Positions 1 to 6,025 of a stretch of DNA of 11,625 nt are shown here, piece by piece; within the stretch, counting starts at the first letter, position 1, and each line of letters starts with the position of its first letter. The notes beneath the pieces were generated by a model. That model saw nothing but the letters and a program-made list of their open reading frames with translations, had not been told where the DNA came from and searched no databases. Source of the DNA: Holosporales bacterium (lineage in GTDB: Bacteria; Pseudomonadota; Alphaproteobacteria; BNTO01). The translations under genes and the position numbers were made by a program. The stretch spans positions 1 to 11,625 of the forward strand of contig JAIRNU010000027.1 of assembly GCA_031257945.1 (NCBI GenBank), read 5' to 3'.

Positions 1-40
1 AAGATAATGTATAATCAATGTATAAGCCTCAATTTATTAA

Positions 41-119
41 TTAACTTTTACTGGAGTACTTTGGAACAGCTAGCCCTTTTTGCCCATACTTTTTTTCTCA
101 TTTGATATGAACCTGGACA
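41..119 (+). repeat. 79-bp dispersed repeat, copy 1
   Basis: This stretch recurs at 4974-5051 in the same orientation. The two copies differ only by one substitution (ctggag versus ctagag) and one T in a T-run. It ends in gaacctggaca, so read on the minus strand it begins TGTCCAGGTTC, which resembles a mobile-element end. No transposase or matching inverted end was found beside it. A shorter, degraded inverted match (AAAAAAGTATG then GGGCAAAACCC) lies at about 205-230. I do not recognise the family. Confidence 0.85.
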
Positions 120-366
120 GTTACACAACAATACTTACGATATACTTAATATGACAAAATTTTATTAATAAATAATGAACAGGTAACGAAAAGCGAATAT
201 ATGTGCAAAAAAGTATGTGGGGCAAAACCCGTAGAATCTAGAATAGAGAATATAATTCACAAAATACAAAAAGGCCTTCAGGATGAAGTGAGAATATCCG
301 CTTAAATTCAAAAAGTACGAGAACATGGGGATTGGCGCAAACGTTCAGATCGACCGTATGACACCA

Positions 367-389
367 GGCTTTTTGCTAAGCAAAAGCCC
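367..389. repeat. Hairpin, related to the one at 1819-1845
   Basis: GGCTTTTTGC, a TAA loop and GCAAAAGCC form a 9-10 bp stem with one bulged T. The same stem and loop, perfectly paired, occur at 1819-1845. In both places a member of the palindromic family (core tgcgttgyrccgg) lies within about 15 bases, so hairpin and core seem to travel together. There is no T-tract, so it is not a standard terminator. Confidence 0.6.
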
Positions 390-393
390 GCGT

Positions 394-410
394 AGGCCGG
401 TACAACGCAC
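394..410 (-). repeat. Short palindromic-family repeat copy
   Basis: AGGCCGGTACAACGCAC is, on the minus strand, gtgcgttgtaccggcct. It matches 6852-6875 (minus) apart from missing internal bases, and more loosely the cores of the 65-bp copies at 1859 and 3906. Confidence 0.55.
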
Positions 411-511
411 ACAACAATTAGACAACGCTTGCATTATGTTTCGCATTTGTGTAGCGTGTGTGCTGTGATGGTTCTTTAGGAAAGTGCTGCTTTCGCATTT
501 TCGTGGAGCAG

Positions 512-542
512 TTGCTTGCTAGGGCTTGCAGGGCTGTATTAT
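512..542 (+). promoter_or_regulatory. Possible promoter for the gene at 615
   Basis: TTGCTT (512-517) and TATTAT (537-542) are spaced 19 bases apart, which is long for a sigma-70 promoter. An alternative -10, TGTATT, gives 17 bases. It is the best candidate upstream but weak. Confidence 0.3.
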
Positions 543-614
543 TGCAGTGTGTTGTGCTGGTGCGGCGATTGATTACGGGATTGCCTTTGCTGTAGTTACC
601 ATGTAAGGAGTGGT

Positions 615-1256
615 ATGCATAAGGAAAAAATTGAAGAGAAAGTTTTTCGTCTAAAAGTAACGTTAGTGGACTCTAAACCGTCGATATGGCGTGTACTGGA
701 TATTGTTGACTCAGAAACATTTTTTGATTTGCATGTCGCAATTCAAGGAGTTATGGGCTGGGAAAACAGTCATTTGCACTGTTTTGTACTAGGCAAGCCC
801 AGTGATCGCAAGAATACCATACGTATCGGAATGAAATTTGACGAAGAAATTGACGATGAAAGCGAGTTAGACGAGGACTTGGAGGTGCTCTCGGAGTATG
901 TTAACTTCTTTGCAAAAAAGCAAGTAGAGTATCAGTATGATTTTGGGGACAATTGGGTACACAAAATAGAGTTAAAGGAGATCCGTGCCAAAGAGAAGGG
1001 TGTGGAGTATCCGCGTTGTGTAGATGGCCGTATGGCGTGTCCTCCCGATGATTGTGGTGGGATATATGGGTATTACGAGATTTTGGAAGACTACGGGAAT
1101 AAAGCGTCTGATGCTCATGACGTTGCTGTTGAAGTTTTGGGAGAAGGCTTCGATCCGAAGTACTTTAGCGTTGACGATGTTGATTTCGCAAATATACTAA
1201 ATACTTACGATGAAGAAGATGATGATTGGGATGAGGATGAAGACGAGGCCATGTAG
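615..1256 (+). CDS. Plasmid pRiA4b ORF-3-like (IS1096 TnpR-like) protein
   Basis: This 213-residue protein matches the plasmid pRiA4b ORF-3 / IS1096-passenger TnpR-like family (PF07929). The N-terminal part reads LKVTLVDSKPSIWRVLDI and leads into the MGWENSHLHCF motif (residues 47-57). YDFGDNWVHKI is at 108-118, and the Cys-rich signature PRC..G..ACPPDDCGG is at 133-149. All are hallmarks of the family. The biochemical role of these proteins is unknown; they are common on plasmids and near mobile elements. A strong Shine-Dalgarno AAGGAG (605-610) sits 4 bases before the ATG and fixes the start. The C terminus is a very acidic tail (about 195-213, mostly Asp and Glu). No signal peptide is present, so it should be cytoplasmic. 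A hairpin terminator follows. It is a lone plus-strand gene, which with the neighbouring repeats suggests acquisition by transfer. Confidence 0.9.
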   Translation: MHKEKIEEKVFRLKVTLVDSKPSIWRVLDIVDSETFFDLHVAIQGVMGWENSHLHCFVLGKPSDRKNTIRIGMKFDEEIDDESELDEDLEVLSEYVNFFAKKQVEYQYDFGDNWVHKIELKEIRAKEKGVEYPRCVDGRMACPPDDCGGIYGYYEILEDYGNKASDAHDVAVEVLGEGFDPKYFSVDDVDFANILNTYDEEDDDWDEDEDEAM

Positions 1257-1279
1257 CCTGGCGTTTTGTCGCAAGGATT

Positions 1280-1312
1280 TGGTGCAAAAATTTTCGCACC
1301 AGATTTGTTTTA
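1280..1312 (+). terminator. Probable intrinsic terminator after the pRiA4b-like gene
   Basis: TGGTGC and GCACCA (1280-1285, 1296-1301) form a 6-bp stem, which AAAA/TTTT inside the loop can extend. A T-rich stretch (gatttgtttt) follows. It lies 24 bases after the stop at 1256. Confidence 0.55.
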
Positions 1313-1464
1313 TGATTTGATCGCCAGGGCCCGGTTGCTCCGCTATTCTGCCTCGTGTCAGCATCCCGTAAATGCCTCTGAACGAACGCCGCAACGAGCG
1401 TGTATTTTCGGCGCAGGGGCGTGCCGTTAGGCCATCAGTGCCCCCGTCATCAGGCTGTGACGAA

Positions 1465-1722
1465 TTATTCGCCGCCCATCACACGCTTGCGCAACTCATC
1501 ATCTGTTTGCCGAGGTAATGAGCCGTCGAGCACAACGAATGGGTTTTGCCTTGTAACATCAATGAGCTGTAGCCAAGGATCTTGGCCGTTTTCCAATTCC
1601 ACTGCCTTGCATGCAATTGAATTATCTTGCAAAGTTGTACTACGGCTGGCAAATGCGGTCATGTTGCCAACTATAAGAAGTACACACAGTGTCCCACGTT
1701 TAAACATTCGAGTAATATCCAT
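1465..1722 (-). CDS. Small exported protein of unknown function
   Basis: This encodes 85 residues that I cannot assign to a family. Residues 1-26 look like a Sec signal peptide: basic MDITRMFKRG, hydrophobic TLCVLLIVG, and a likely cut after AFA (25-26). A short polar mature part of about 60 residues is left, with one cysteine (KAVELENG region) and no membrane segment. The gene is supported by more than an open frame. AGGAG lies 5 bases before the ATG, and TTGACA-18-TATCAT (1784-1789, 1760-1765) lies upstream on the same strand. It is transcribed against the genes on both sides. Overlapping plus-strand frames lack such signals. It is most likely a periplasmic or secreted small protein. Confidence 0.75.
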   Translation of the reverse strand: MDITRMFKRGTLCVLLIVGNMTAFASRSTTLQDNSIACKAVELENGQDPWLQLIDVTRQNPFVVLDGSLPRQTDDELRKRVMGGE

Positions 1723-1759
1723 AAAAACTCCTAAATCAACACATCTTTCAATAGTTCGA

Positions 1760-1789
1760 ATGATACCAACAACCTACATCGTATGTCAA
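1760..1789 (-). promoter_or_regulatory. Strong sigma-70-type promoter for the small exported gene
   Basis: On the minus strand TTGACA (1789-1784), an 18-base spacer and TATCAT (1765-1760) precede the AGGAG site and the ATG at 1722. The -35 box is perfect consensus, and the -10 box matches at five of six positions. Confidence 0.7.
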
Positions 1790-1818
1790 TGAATAATTTG
1801 TGCGTGTCACGAGCCTAC

Positions 1819-1845
1819 CATGGCTTTTGCTAAGCAAAAGCCATG
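1819..1845. repeat. Perfect 12-bp hairpin with TAA loop
   Basis: CATGGCTTTTGC, TAA and GCAAAAGCCATG form a perfect 12-bp stem. A closely related hairpin lies at 367-389. It sits between the divergent small gene and the paralogue cassette, directly before the 65-bp palindromic repeat. It has no T-tract on either strand, so a terminator role is uncertain. Confidence 0.75.
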
Positions 1846-1858
1846 ACATTTCTATATT

Positions 1859-1923
1859 GGACGCGTTGCGCCGAAAGGCCTTTCCGGGGCCACATCTGTC
1901 GTATTATCAATGGGATTTTGTAT
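1859..1923 (+). repeat. 65-bp palindromic-family direct repeat, left copy
   Basis: It starts ggacgcgttgcgccg and ends tatcaatgggattttgtat, and aligns without gaps to 3906-3970 with only a handful of substitutions. The core ccgaaaggcctttccgg is close to a perfect palindrome. With the copy at 3906 it brackets the two paralogous exported genes in direct orientation. In size and palindromic core it resembles the dispersed palindromic elements known from Rickettsia; that comparison is by analogy only. Confidence 0.75.
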
Positions 1924-1986
1924 CACTCCTAACAAATCAAACGTACTCTTCGGATCTTTCTCTCCCGCCTACCAGGGTTGCTGCAT

Positions 1987-2262
1987 CGCGCGTCCTTGGC
2001 AGGCGGAGATTGAGGCGGCGGTCGAAAATGTTACTTTATGCCCAATTGCAGGGCCTCCGCGCTTTTGGGCGGTGGTGTGTGTGCGTAGAGTTGGCAAGCG
2101 CCCGCCACAAATGTCCAAGTGCAAAAGCCGTTTGAATTAGTAGCAATTGTGTGCTAGAAGAGTCCTCGTAGAGTTTTTTTTTGTTTACCTATGAAAAGTT
2201 TATTTTTCCGCGCGGCCTTGTCTATTGGTTGCGCTTTTTTGCCGATATCTTCTGCTGTGGCG
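1987..2262 (+). repeat. Duplicated 5' module, copy A
   Basis: These 276 bases recur at 2926-3205 (280 bases) with very few differences. Each copy covers a leader with inverted repeats, a promoter, the translation start and the complete signal-peptide coding part of the downstream gene. Similarity stops abruptly at the signal-peptide cleavage region, after ...SAVA. Confidence 0.9.
2132..2160 (+). promoter_or_regulatory. Candidate promoter of exported paralogue A
   Basis: TTGAAT (2132-2137), a 17-base spacer ending in TGC, and TAGAAG (2155-2160) suggest an extended -10 promoter about 30 bases before the ATG. It is inside the duplicated module and identical in copy B. The -10 box is a poor match, so this is tentative. 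Confidence 0.4.
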
Positions 2263-2886
2263 ACTAATGCCGGCGTAGAGGCTTTATGGCCCTCATCCTT
2301 TCGAAACCTAAGTGACGAGCAAAAAGGTATTTTGACAACAGCTGCTGACCTTTGCAATGAAATAACGGAAAAATTGGATGAACGCGTGGACGCCGAAGGG
2401 GCAAAGATGCGCACTGCAGTTGACAAGCTAACTGCTTCCCTTAATCAATTTTCTGAAGAGGTGAAAATGTCCGCGTTGGGTTGCGTGCACATATTTCCGT
2501 ACACATTTTCTGCCCCCAACGGAAAATGCGGTGTTGTAGAGTGTCATGAGTGGCAGAAAGATGGTAGATTGGGATGTATTACTTTCAGTGCAGATATCCA
2601 GGTTAACGCATGTACAGCATGGCATCAGAGTCGTGACATTGATTGGCACCGGATAAAGCAGTTCTTTTACATTGAGCCAGTAGACCCACAATTTCCTCAA
2701 ATAGAAAGCTTAAGGAAAGCTCTGATCTTGATAGAGCATCAAATAGCAAGATGTAGCGCTGTACGAGAGTTTTTTGAAGATCCACAACTCGACGAAAGGA
2801 TTAAGGCTTGTACCAAAAGGTTGGACTCCCTGAAACGTGATATAGCAACAGCAATAGATGCCGCACGGAACGCTGGGAATTTGTAA
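2191..2886 (+). CDS. Exported paralogous protein A, unknown family
   Basis: This 231-residue protein has a clear Sec signal peptide: MKSLFFR, hydrophobic AALSIGCAFLPIS, and a likely cut after SAVA (about residue 24). The mature part is cysteine-containing and predicted mostly helical. Weak but repeated similarity to the next gene identifies them as paralogues. Both have an early motif L..E....L..A....N.....LD.RVDA with a following DKL/DEL, and a late helical region ending in Q.LD/LK..+.AC...L. The signal peptide and ~200 bases upstream are nearly identical to those of the next gene, while the mature parts have diverged almost beyond recognition. No Shine-Dalgarno is visible before the ATG (tttacct), an oddity both copies share. 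I do not recognise a function; a secreted, variable host-interaction protein is an inference. Confidence 0.8.
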   Translation: MKSLFFRAALSIGCAFLPISSAVATNAGVEALWPSSFRNLSDEQKGILTTAADLCNEITEKLDERVDAEGAKMRTAVDKLTASLNQFSEEVKMSALGCVHIFPYTFSAPNGKCGVVECHEWQKDGRLGCITFSADIQVNACTAWHQSRDIDWHRIKQFFYIEPVDPQFPQIESLRKALILIEHQIARCSAVREFFEDPQLDERIKACTKRLDSLKRDIATAIDAARNAGNL

Positions 2887-2905
2887 CCCGACTAATCGCT
2901 AGCTA

Positions 2906-2943
2906 GCCTGCCTAAAGACGCTCTACGCGCGTCCTGGGCAGGC
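2906..2943. repeat. Large inverted repeat between the paralogues
   Basis: GCCTGCCTAAAGACGC (2906-2921) pairs with GCGTCCTGGGCAGGC (2929-2943) with a bulge and one or two mismatches around a 7-base loop. A looser version lies at 1966-2005 before paralogue A. It has no T-tract. It may act as a transcript-end or processing hairpin for gene A or be the boundary of the duplicated module. Confidence 0.65.
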
Positions 2944-3205
2944 GCGTTGGGATTGAGGCGGCGTGCGAAAATGTTACTTTATGCCCAATTGCAGGGCTTC
3001 CGCGCTTTTGAGCGGTGGTGTGTGCGCGTAGCGTTGGCAAGCGCCCGCCACAAATGTCCAAGTGCAAAAACCGTTTGAATTAGTAGCAATTGTGTGCTAG
3101 AAGAGTCCTCGTAGAGTTTTTTTTGGTTTACCTATGAAAAGTTTATTTTTCCGCGCGGCCTTGTCTATTGGTTGCGCTTTTTTGCCGATATCCCCTGCTG
3201 TGGCG
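2926..3205 (+). repeat. Duplicated 5' module, copy B
   Basis: This is the second copy of the 1987-2262 module, offset by 939-943 bases. The differences are a few substitutions, a 4-5 base insertion near the left end and T-run variation. It carries the promoter, start and signal peptide of paralogue B. Confidence 0.9.
3075..3103 (+). promoter_or_regulatory. Candidate promoter of exported paralogue B
   Basis: It repeats the promoter-like arrangement of copy A: TTGAAT (3075-3080), 17 bases, TAGAAG (3098-3103) with TGC before the -10 box. Confidence 0.4.
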
Positions 3206-3886
3206 GCGGCTGCGCAAGCGCCACAACCTCTGCCTGCAGAACATCAAGCTGCTTTGCGCAATGCTGTTGAGGTTTTTAATAGCGTGTTACAGGTTTTAGA
3301 TAGACGTGTGGATGCTACTCCAGGGTGTCGTGCACTTATTGACGAGCTATACAGTTGTCTCGACGCTATCCCCCTAAATTCTCAAAAGCAGCACGTGCTT
3401 CATTTCTTCAAGGCGATATCTTCGGCCCTCCAAGGAAAAGCAAAAACTCCTCAGTTAGTGCGGGACACTGTAAGACAGTGTGCTACAGGACTAGGTATAC
3501 CAACTCAATTTATAAGTATAGCAGAAAGGCTTGCTCTTAATGAACAAGACGAATTGGCCGAGAAACATGCAGCGTGGCGTCTGAGTTGCACTTGTGAATT
3601 GCCATTATTAAAGCAATGCTGCGGAATGGAACCAAGAGGTCCATCCTATCCTGCAACAATTCCACCGGGAGCAGTACCAGGGCTAGTATTATTCCAAATA
3701 CAAAAAATAGACCAGATACTGTGGTATATTGAAGAGCAGCAATTAAAGGACCAGCTCACAGCTTGCCGTGGTCAGTTGGCGAGGGTCTGTGGGTTTTTAG
3801 GCGGGGTTGCAAGCATATTGCAGACTGGCAATCCACAGATCATAGCCGCCTTACAACGCATGTATCCTACCGAATCTCAAAAATAG
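3134..3886 (+). CDS. Exported paralogous protein B, unknown family
   Basis: This 250-residue protein starts with the same signal peptide as the preceding gene (one change, SSAVA to PAVA at the end), with the same upstream DNA and no Shine-Dalgarno. The mature part begins AAAQAPQPLP. It carries the paralogue motif L..EH...LRNA.E.FNS....LD.RVDA (about residues 34-62) and a C-terminal helical region with QLKDQLTACRGQL. It has many cysteines (CRALI, YSCL, RQC, CTC, CCG, TACRG, RVCG), so disulfides in an exported protein are likely. No catalytic motif or membrane segment is apparent after the signal. Function is unknown. The 65-bp palindromic repeat starts 20 bases after the stop and may end the transcript. 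Confidence 0.8.
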   Translation: MKSLFFRAALSIGCAFLPISPAVAAAAQAPQPLPAEHQAALRNAVEVFNSVLQVLDRRVDATPGCRALIDELYSCLDAIPLNSQKQHVLHFFKAISSALQGKAKTPQLVRDTVRQCATGLGIPTQFISIAERLALNEQDELAEKHAAWRLSCTCELPLLKQCCGMEPRGPSYPATIPPGAVPGLVLFQIQKIDQILWYIEEQQLKDQLTACRGQLARVCGFLGGVASILQTGNPQIIAALQRMYPTESQK

Positions 3887-3905
3887 CGTCGCAGATGTGG
3901 GTCAT

Positions 3906-3970
3906 GGATGCGTTGCGCCGGAAGGCCTTCCCGGAGCCACATCTATAATATTATCAATGGGATTTGGTAT
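3906..3970 (+). repeat. 65-bp palindromic-family direct repeat, right copy
   Basis: It aligns over its whole length with 1859-1923. The core ccggaaggccttcccgg is palindromic apart from one extra C. It lies just after paralogue B, in the same direction as the left copy. Confidence 0.75.
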
Positions 3971-3997
3971 AATTTTCTATCGCAAATATAATGCGAA

Positions 3998-4081
3998 TTC
4001 GTATATTTTTATAGCTTGCCAGTTGTATTTTAAGTATGGACGCCTATATTTGCGCGCACCCCATAAATTAGACGCGATTGA
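3998..4081 (-). repeat. 84-bp inverted dispersed repeat, copy 1
   Basis: Read on the minus strand it starts tcaatcgcgtctaatttatg and ends in aaatatacgaa. The same sequence, with roughly ten differences and one missing base, lies on the plus strand at 6687-6769. It begins 20 bases past the comF stop on comF's coding strand. There is no coding potential. Confidence 0.8.
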
Positions 4082-4100
4082 TTACAGAAGTTTGGATGTC

Positions 4101-4871
4101 TTACGAGCGCGCTAAGGCCACGCACCTTACCTCTTTTGCACCAGCTTCCTCCAGCACCCGCTTACACTCCAACAAAGTAGCGCCAGAGGCAACGACATCA
4201 TCCAATACCACTACCGTTTTTTGCTGTATTAAGGCCGCATATTTCTCTGGAACAAAAAAACTATCTGCAACATTATCCAGCCTTTTTTGAAAATCTTTTT
4301 TCTTTTGGCTTGGAGAGTAATGCCTCTTCTTTAGTATCTGTATTTTTACCGGTGGGAAGTCGTCACATAGTGCTTCCAATGAAAATGCAAGTAACGCCGC
4401 CTGATTATACGTTCTTTTAAATAGTCTTAAATGGTGTATTGGAACGGGCACAATGTAATCTGCCCCGATAAAGTCCCCCCTATAAAAAAGTTTTGCGAAC
4501 ACTTTAGCGAACTGGATAGAGTTATTGTGCTTAAATCCTAATATAAATTGTTTGATAAAATCGTCGTAAACTATTGAGGCGGATATTATATCTTTCCTGT
4601 TAGTATTTTCTAATAAAGGAGCACACGAATGACAAATAAATGGTTTGCTACGTTCGTTACAATTTGCAGCCTCCTCTATAACTCCGCTACAAAATCGGCA
4701 AACCCGCCTGTTGATAAACTTGATAGAAAGCCAACACTTCGGGCAAATTGAATAGCAACATTCAACTGGACTTTTACAAAAGCTGCACGAAGGCTGGAAC
4801 AACATACTTTTCACAAAGCGACCAGTTTGGGCCGCAAAAAAAGATAACCCCTGCAGCATACTTTTGCACAT
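4101..4871 (-). CDS. comF: ComF family phosphoribosyltransferase-like protein
   Basis: The 256 residues show full ComF architecture. An N-terminal zinc-ribbon region has paired cysteines C29/C32, C43/C46, C58/C61 and C80/C83. A type I phosphoribosyltransferase fold follows, with VPVPIHHLRLFKRTYNQAALLA (141-162), the R..SPSQ...F..RL.N motif (183-200) and the PRPP-binding loop VVVLDDVVASGAT (219-231). ComF proteins take part in DNA uptake in competent bacteria, and homologues called GntX are widespread. The substrate is unknown and the protein is cytosolic. No clear Shine-Dalgarno supports the first ATG. M23 (MLFQPSCSFC) would match the usual family N terminus better, so the first ~22 residues are uncertain. 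A TATAAT box lies upstream at 4902-4907. It reads against both neighbours. Confidence 0.9.
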   Translation of the reverse strand: MCKSMLQGLSFFAAQTGRFVKSMLFQPSCSFCKSPVECCYSICPKCWLSIKFINRRVCRFCSGVIEEAANCNERSKPFICHSCAPLLENTNRKDIISASIVYDDFIKQFILGFKHNNSIQFAKVFAKLFYRGDFIGADYIVPVPIHHLRLFKRTYNQAALLAFSLEALCDDFPPVKIQILKKRHYSPSQKKKDFQKRLDNVADSFFVPEKYAALIQQKTVVVLDDVVASGATLLECKRVLEEAGAKEVRCVALARS

Positions 4872-4901
4872 GTTTTATTGTGTGTTGGACTTCCAGCCTC
4901 T

Positions 4902-4907
4902 ATTATA
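4902..4907 (-). promoter_or_regulatory. Consensus -10 box upstream of comF
   Basis: On the minus strand TTGTATAAT (TATAAT at 4907-4902) lies about 30 bases before the comF ATG. No good -35 box is seen at 16-18 bases, so the promoter would depend on the -10 box and its 5' TTG. Confidence 0.4.
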
Positions 4908-4973
4908 CAAAAGAAACATTAAGATGATCTAAAGACGCCAGAAATATAACGACGCTGCAGACAACTTAATTAC

Positions 4974-5051
4974 TTAACTTTTACTAGAGTACTTTGGAAC
5001 AGCTAGCCCTTTTTGCCCATACTTTTTTCTCATTTGATATGAACCTGGACA
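4974..5051 (+). repeat. 79-bp dispersed repeat, copy 2
   Basis: It is nearly identical to 41-119 in the same direction. Here it ends directly before the promoter of the LRR gene. The two copies bracket about 4.9 kb holding the pRiA4b-like gene, the paralogue pair and comF. Confidence 0.85.
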
Positions 5052-5059
5052 CAATTTTT

Positions 5060-5090
5060 TTTACACAGTGCTTTGATGATGTGATACAAT
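5060..5090 (+). promoter_or_regulatory. Likely promoter of the LRR repeat-protein gene
   Basis: TTTACA (5060-5065) or TTACAC (5061-5066) and TACAAT (5085-5090) are separated by 18-19 bases, and the start codon is at 5130. The -10 is a good match; the spacing is slightly long. Confidence 0.5.
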
Positions 5091-5129
5091 GACCGATGTA
5101 GGTTCAGTTTAGAGGTTTGATTTAGGAAT

Positions 5130-5708
5130 ATGTCATCGAAAAAAATGCTAAAATGCACAATGCTTTTGATGTACTGTGCGGGGGGCTTTGGTCCGGCCGA
5201 TGCAGCACGTGACGCGTGGAATGCTCTTGGAAGAGGGGCAAGTAGCGCGTGGAATGCGGCTAAAAATGGGGCAAGTAGCGTGGCAGGCGCTGTAGGAAGA
5301 GGGGCAAGTAGCGCGTGGAATGCTACCAAAAGTGGGGCCAGTAGCGTGGCACGTGCTGCTGTAGAACACCCTAAAACCGCTTGTGCTGTCAGCGCAGCAG
5401 CGGCTAGTCTTGCTGCAGGTGGAGCAATATGGTATTACAACACACATACGGGGCCTGACGCACCGAAACCACCCGTAAATGATGATGTGCCGCCTGCAGT
5501 ACTTGATGATGTACCTGATGAGCCTGACGCACCGGAACCACAGCAACAAGCAAATGCGCCAGCGCAGGTACCTGTAGCACTCCCTGACTCTGCACCGGGC
5601 CCACAGCAGCTGCAAGCAAATGTGCCAGCGCAGGCACCTGTAGCACTCCTGCCCCTGCACCGGGCCCACAGCAGCTGCAAGCAAATGCGCCAGCGCAGGC
5701 ACCTGTAG
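5130..5708 (+). CDS. Exported Gly/Ala- and Pro-repeat protein, 5' part of a frameshifted LRR gene
   Basis: The frame gives 192 residues, but the last ~18 are out of register. The signal peptide is MSSKKMLKCTMLLMYCAGGFGPADA. Two near-exact 22-residue repeats follow (GRGASSAWNAAKNGASSVA and GRGASSAWNATKSGASSVA, DNA 5229-5360), which read as four 11-residue units. Next come a hydrophobic stretch (ACAVSAAAASLAAGGAIWYY), possibly a membrane or hairpin helix, and a Pro/Ala/Gln repeat region. A base is lost in the third Pro repeat at 5646-5651 (ctcctgccc where the other units have ctccctgaccc). The frame then runs to a stop at 5708. Restoring that base joins it exactly to the downstream LRR frame, giving about 458 residues. 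Start support: AGGA lies only 2 bases before the ATG, and a promoter is upstream. Function is unknown; it is likely an exported surface or host-interaction protein. Confidence 0.75.
   Translation: MSSKKMLKCTMLLMYCAGGFGPADAARDAWNALGRGASSAWNAAKNGASSVAGAVGRGASSAWNATKSGASSVARAAVEHPKTACAVSAAAASLAAGGAIWYYNTHTGPDAPKPPVNDDVPPAVLDDVPDEPDAPEPQQQANAPAQVPVALPDSAPGPQQLQANVPAQAPVALLPLHRAHSSCKQMRQRRHL
5229..5360 (+). repeat. Two tandem 66-bp coding repeats
   Basis: Units 5229-5294 and 5295-5360 both begin ggaagaggggcaagtagcgc and encode 22 residues. Each unit consists of two related 11-residue segments rich in Gly, Ala and Ser with a single Trp. Confidence 0.85.
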
Positions 5709-5860
5709 CACTCCCTGACCCTGCACCGGGCCCACAGCAGCTGCAAGCAAATGCACCAGCGGTACCTGTAGCACTCCCTGACCCTGCACCACAGCAACAA
5801 GTAGGTGCACCAGCGGTACCTGTAGCACTCCCTGACCCTGCACCGGGCCCACAGCAACAA
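5540..5860 (+). repeat. Pro/Ala/Gln coding tandem repeat (five units)
   Basis: Units beginning cctgtagcactcc start at 5571, 5637, 5702, 5765 and 5819, giving spacings of 66, 65, 63 and 54 bases. The consensus encoded unit is PVALPDPAPGPQQLQANAPAQ. Only the 65-base spacing contains a change that breaks the frame. Length variation is what replication slippage or recombination would give. Confidence 0.85.
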
Positions 5861-6025
5861 GCAGCTCTGTCTGAACATTCTAGGGCGCAGCTAACCGATG
5901 ACACATGGCAAGTTTTTCCAGACCAACCGGCAAACAAGGCGTTTAGTATCCCTGAGGATCTATCAAGAACATCAATAAAAAGTATTGAGATAGGATCTGG
6001 AGTAACAGAGATTGAAGAACACGGC

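Larger units (their letters stand above)
1..614. other. Non-coding left flank
   Basis: No credible gene was seen here on either strand. The stretch holds the 79-bp repeat (41-119), a hairpin with an imperfect GGCTTTTTGC / GCAAAAGCC stem around a TAA loop (367-389), a short palindromic-family copy (394-410), and a possible promoter and good ribosome binding site for the gene at 615. Confidence 0.6.

Noticed and set aside
41..231. Complete MITE with terminal inverted repeats
   Set aside because: Only about 24 bases match between 72-95 and 205-230, with insertions. Copy 2 at 4974 lacks the inverted partner, so a whole element cannot be supported.
1740..1780. tRNA-like gttcgaat motif
   Set aside because: No acceptor stem, anticodon arm or cloverleaf can be built around it, or around the ggttcgaatac at 6420 inside the LRR gene.
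1400..1792. 130-codon plus-strand open frame
   Set aside because: It overlaps the minus-strand small exported gene, which has a promoter, ribosome site and signal peptide; this frame has none.
1800..2140. Overlapping plus-strand frames of 111 and 76 codons
   Set aside because: They run through the hairpin, the 65-bp repeat and the duplicated leader, and no ribosome site or protein-like pattern is seen.
5540..5860. CRISPR-like array
   Set aside because: The units are contiguous coding repeats without unique spacers and encode a Pro-rich segment in frame.
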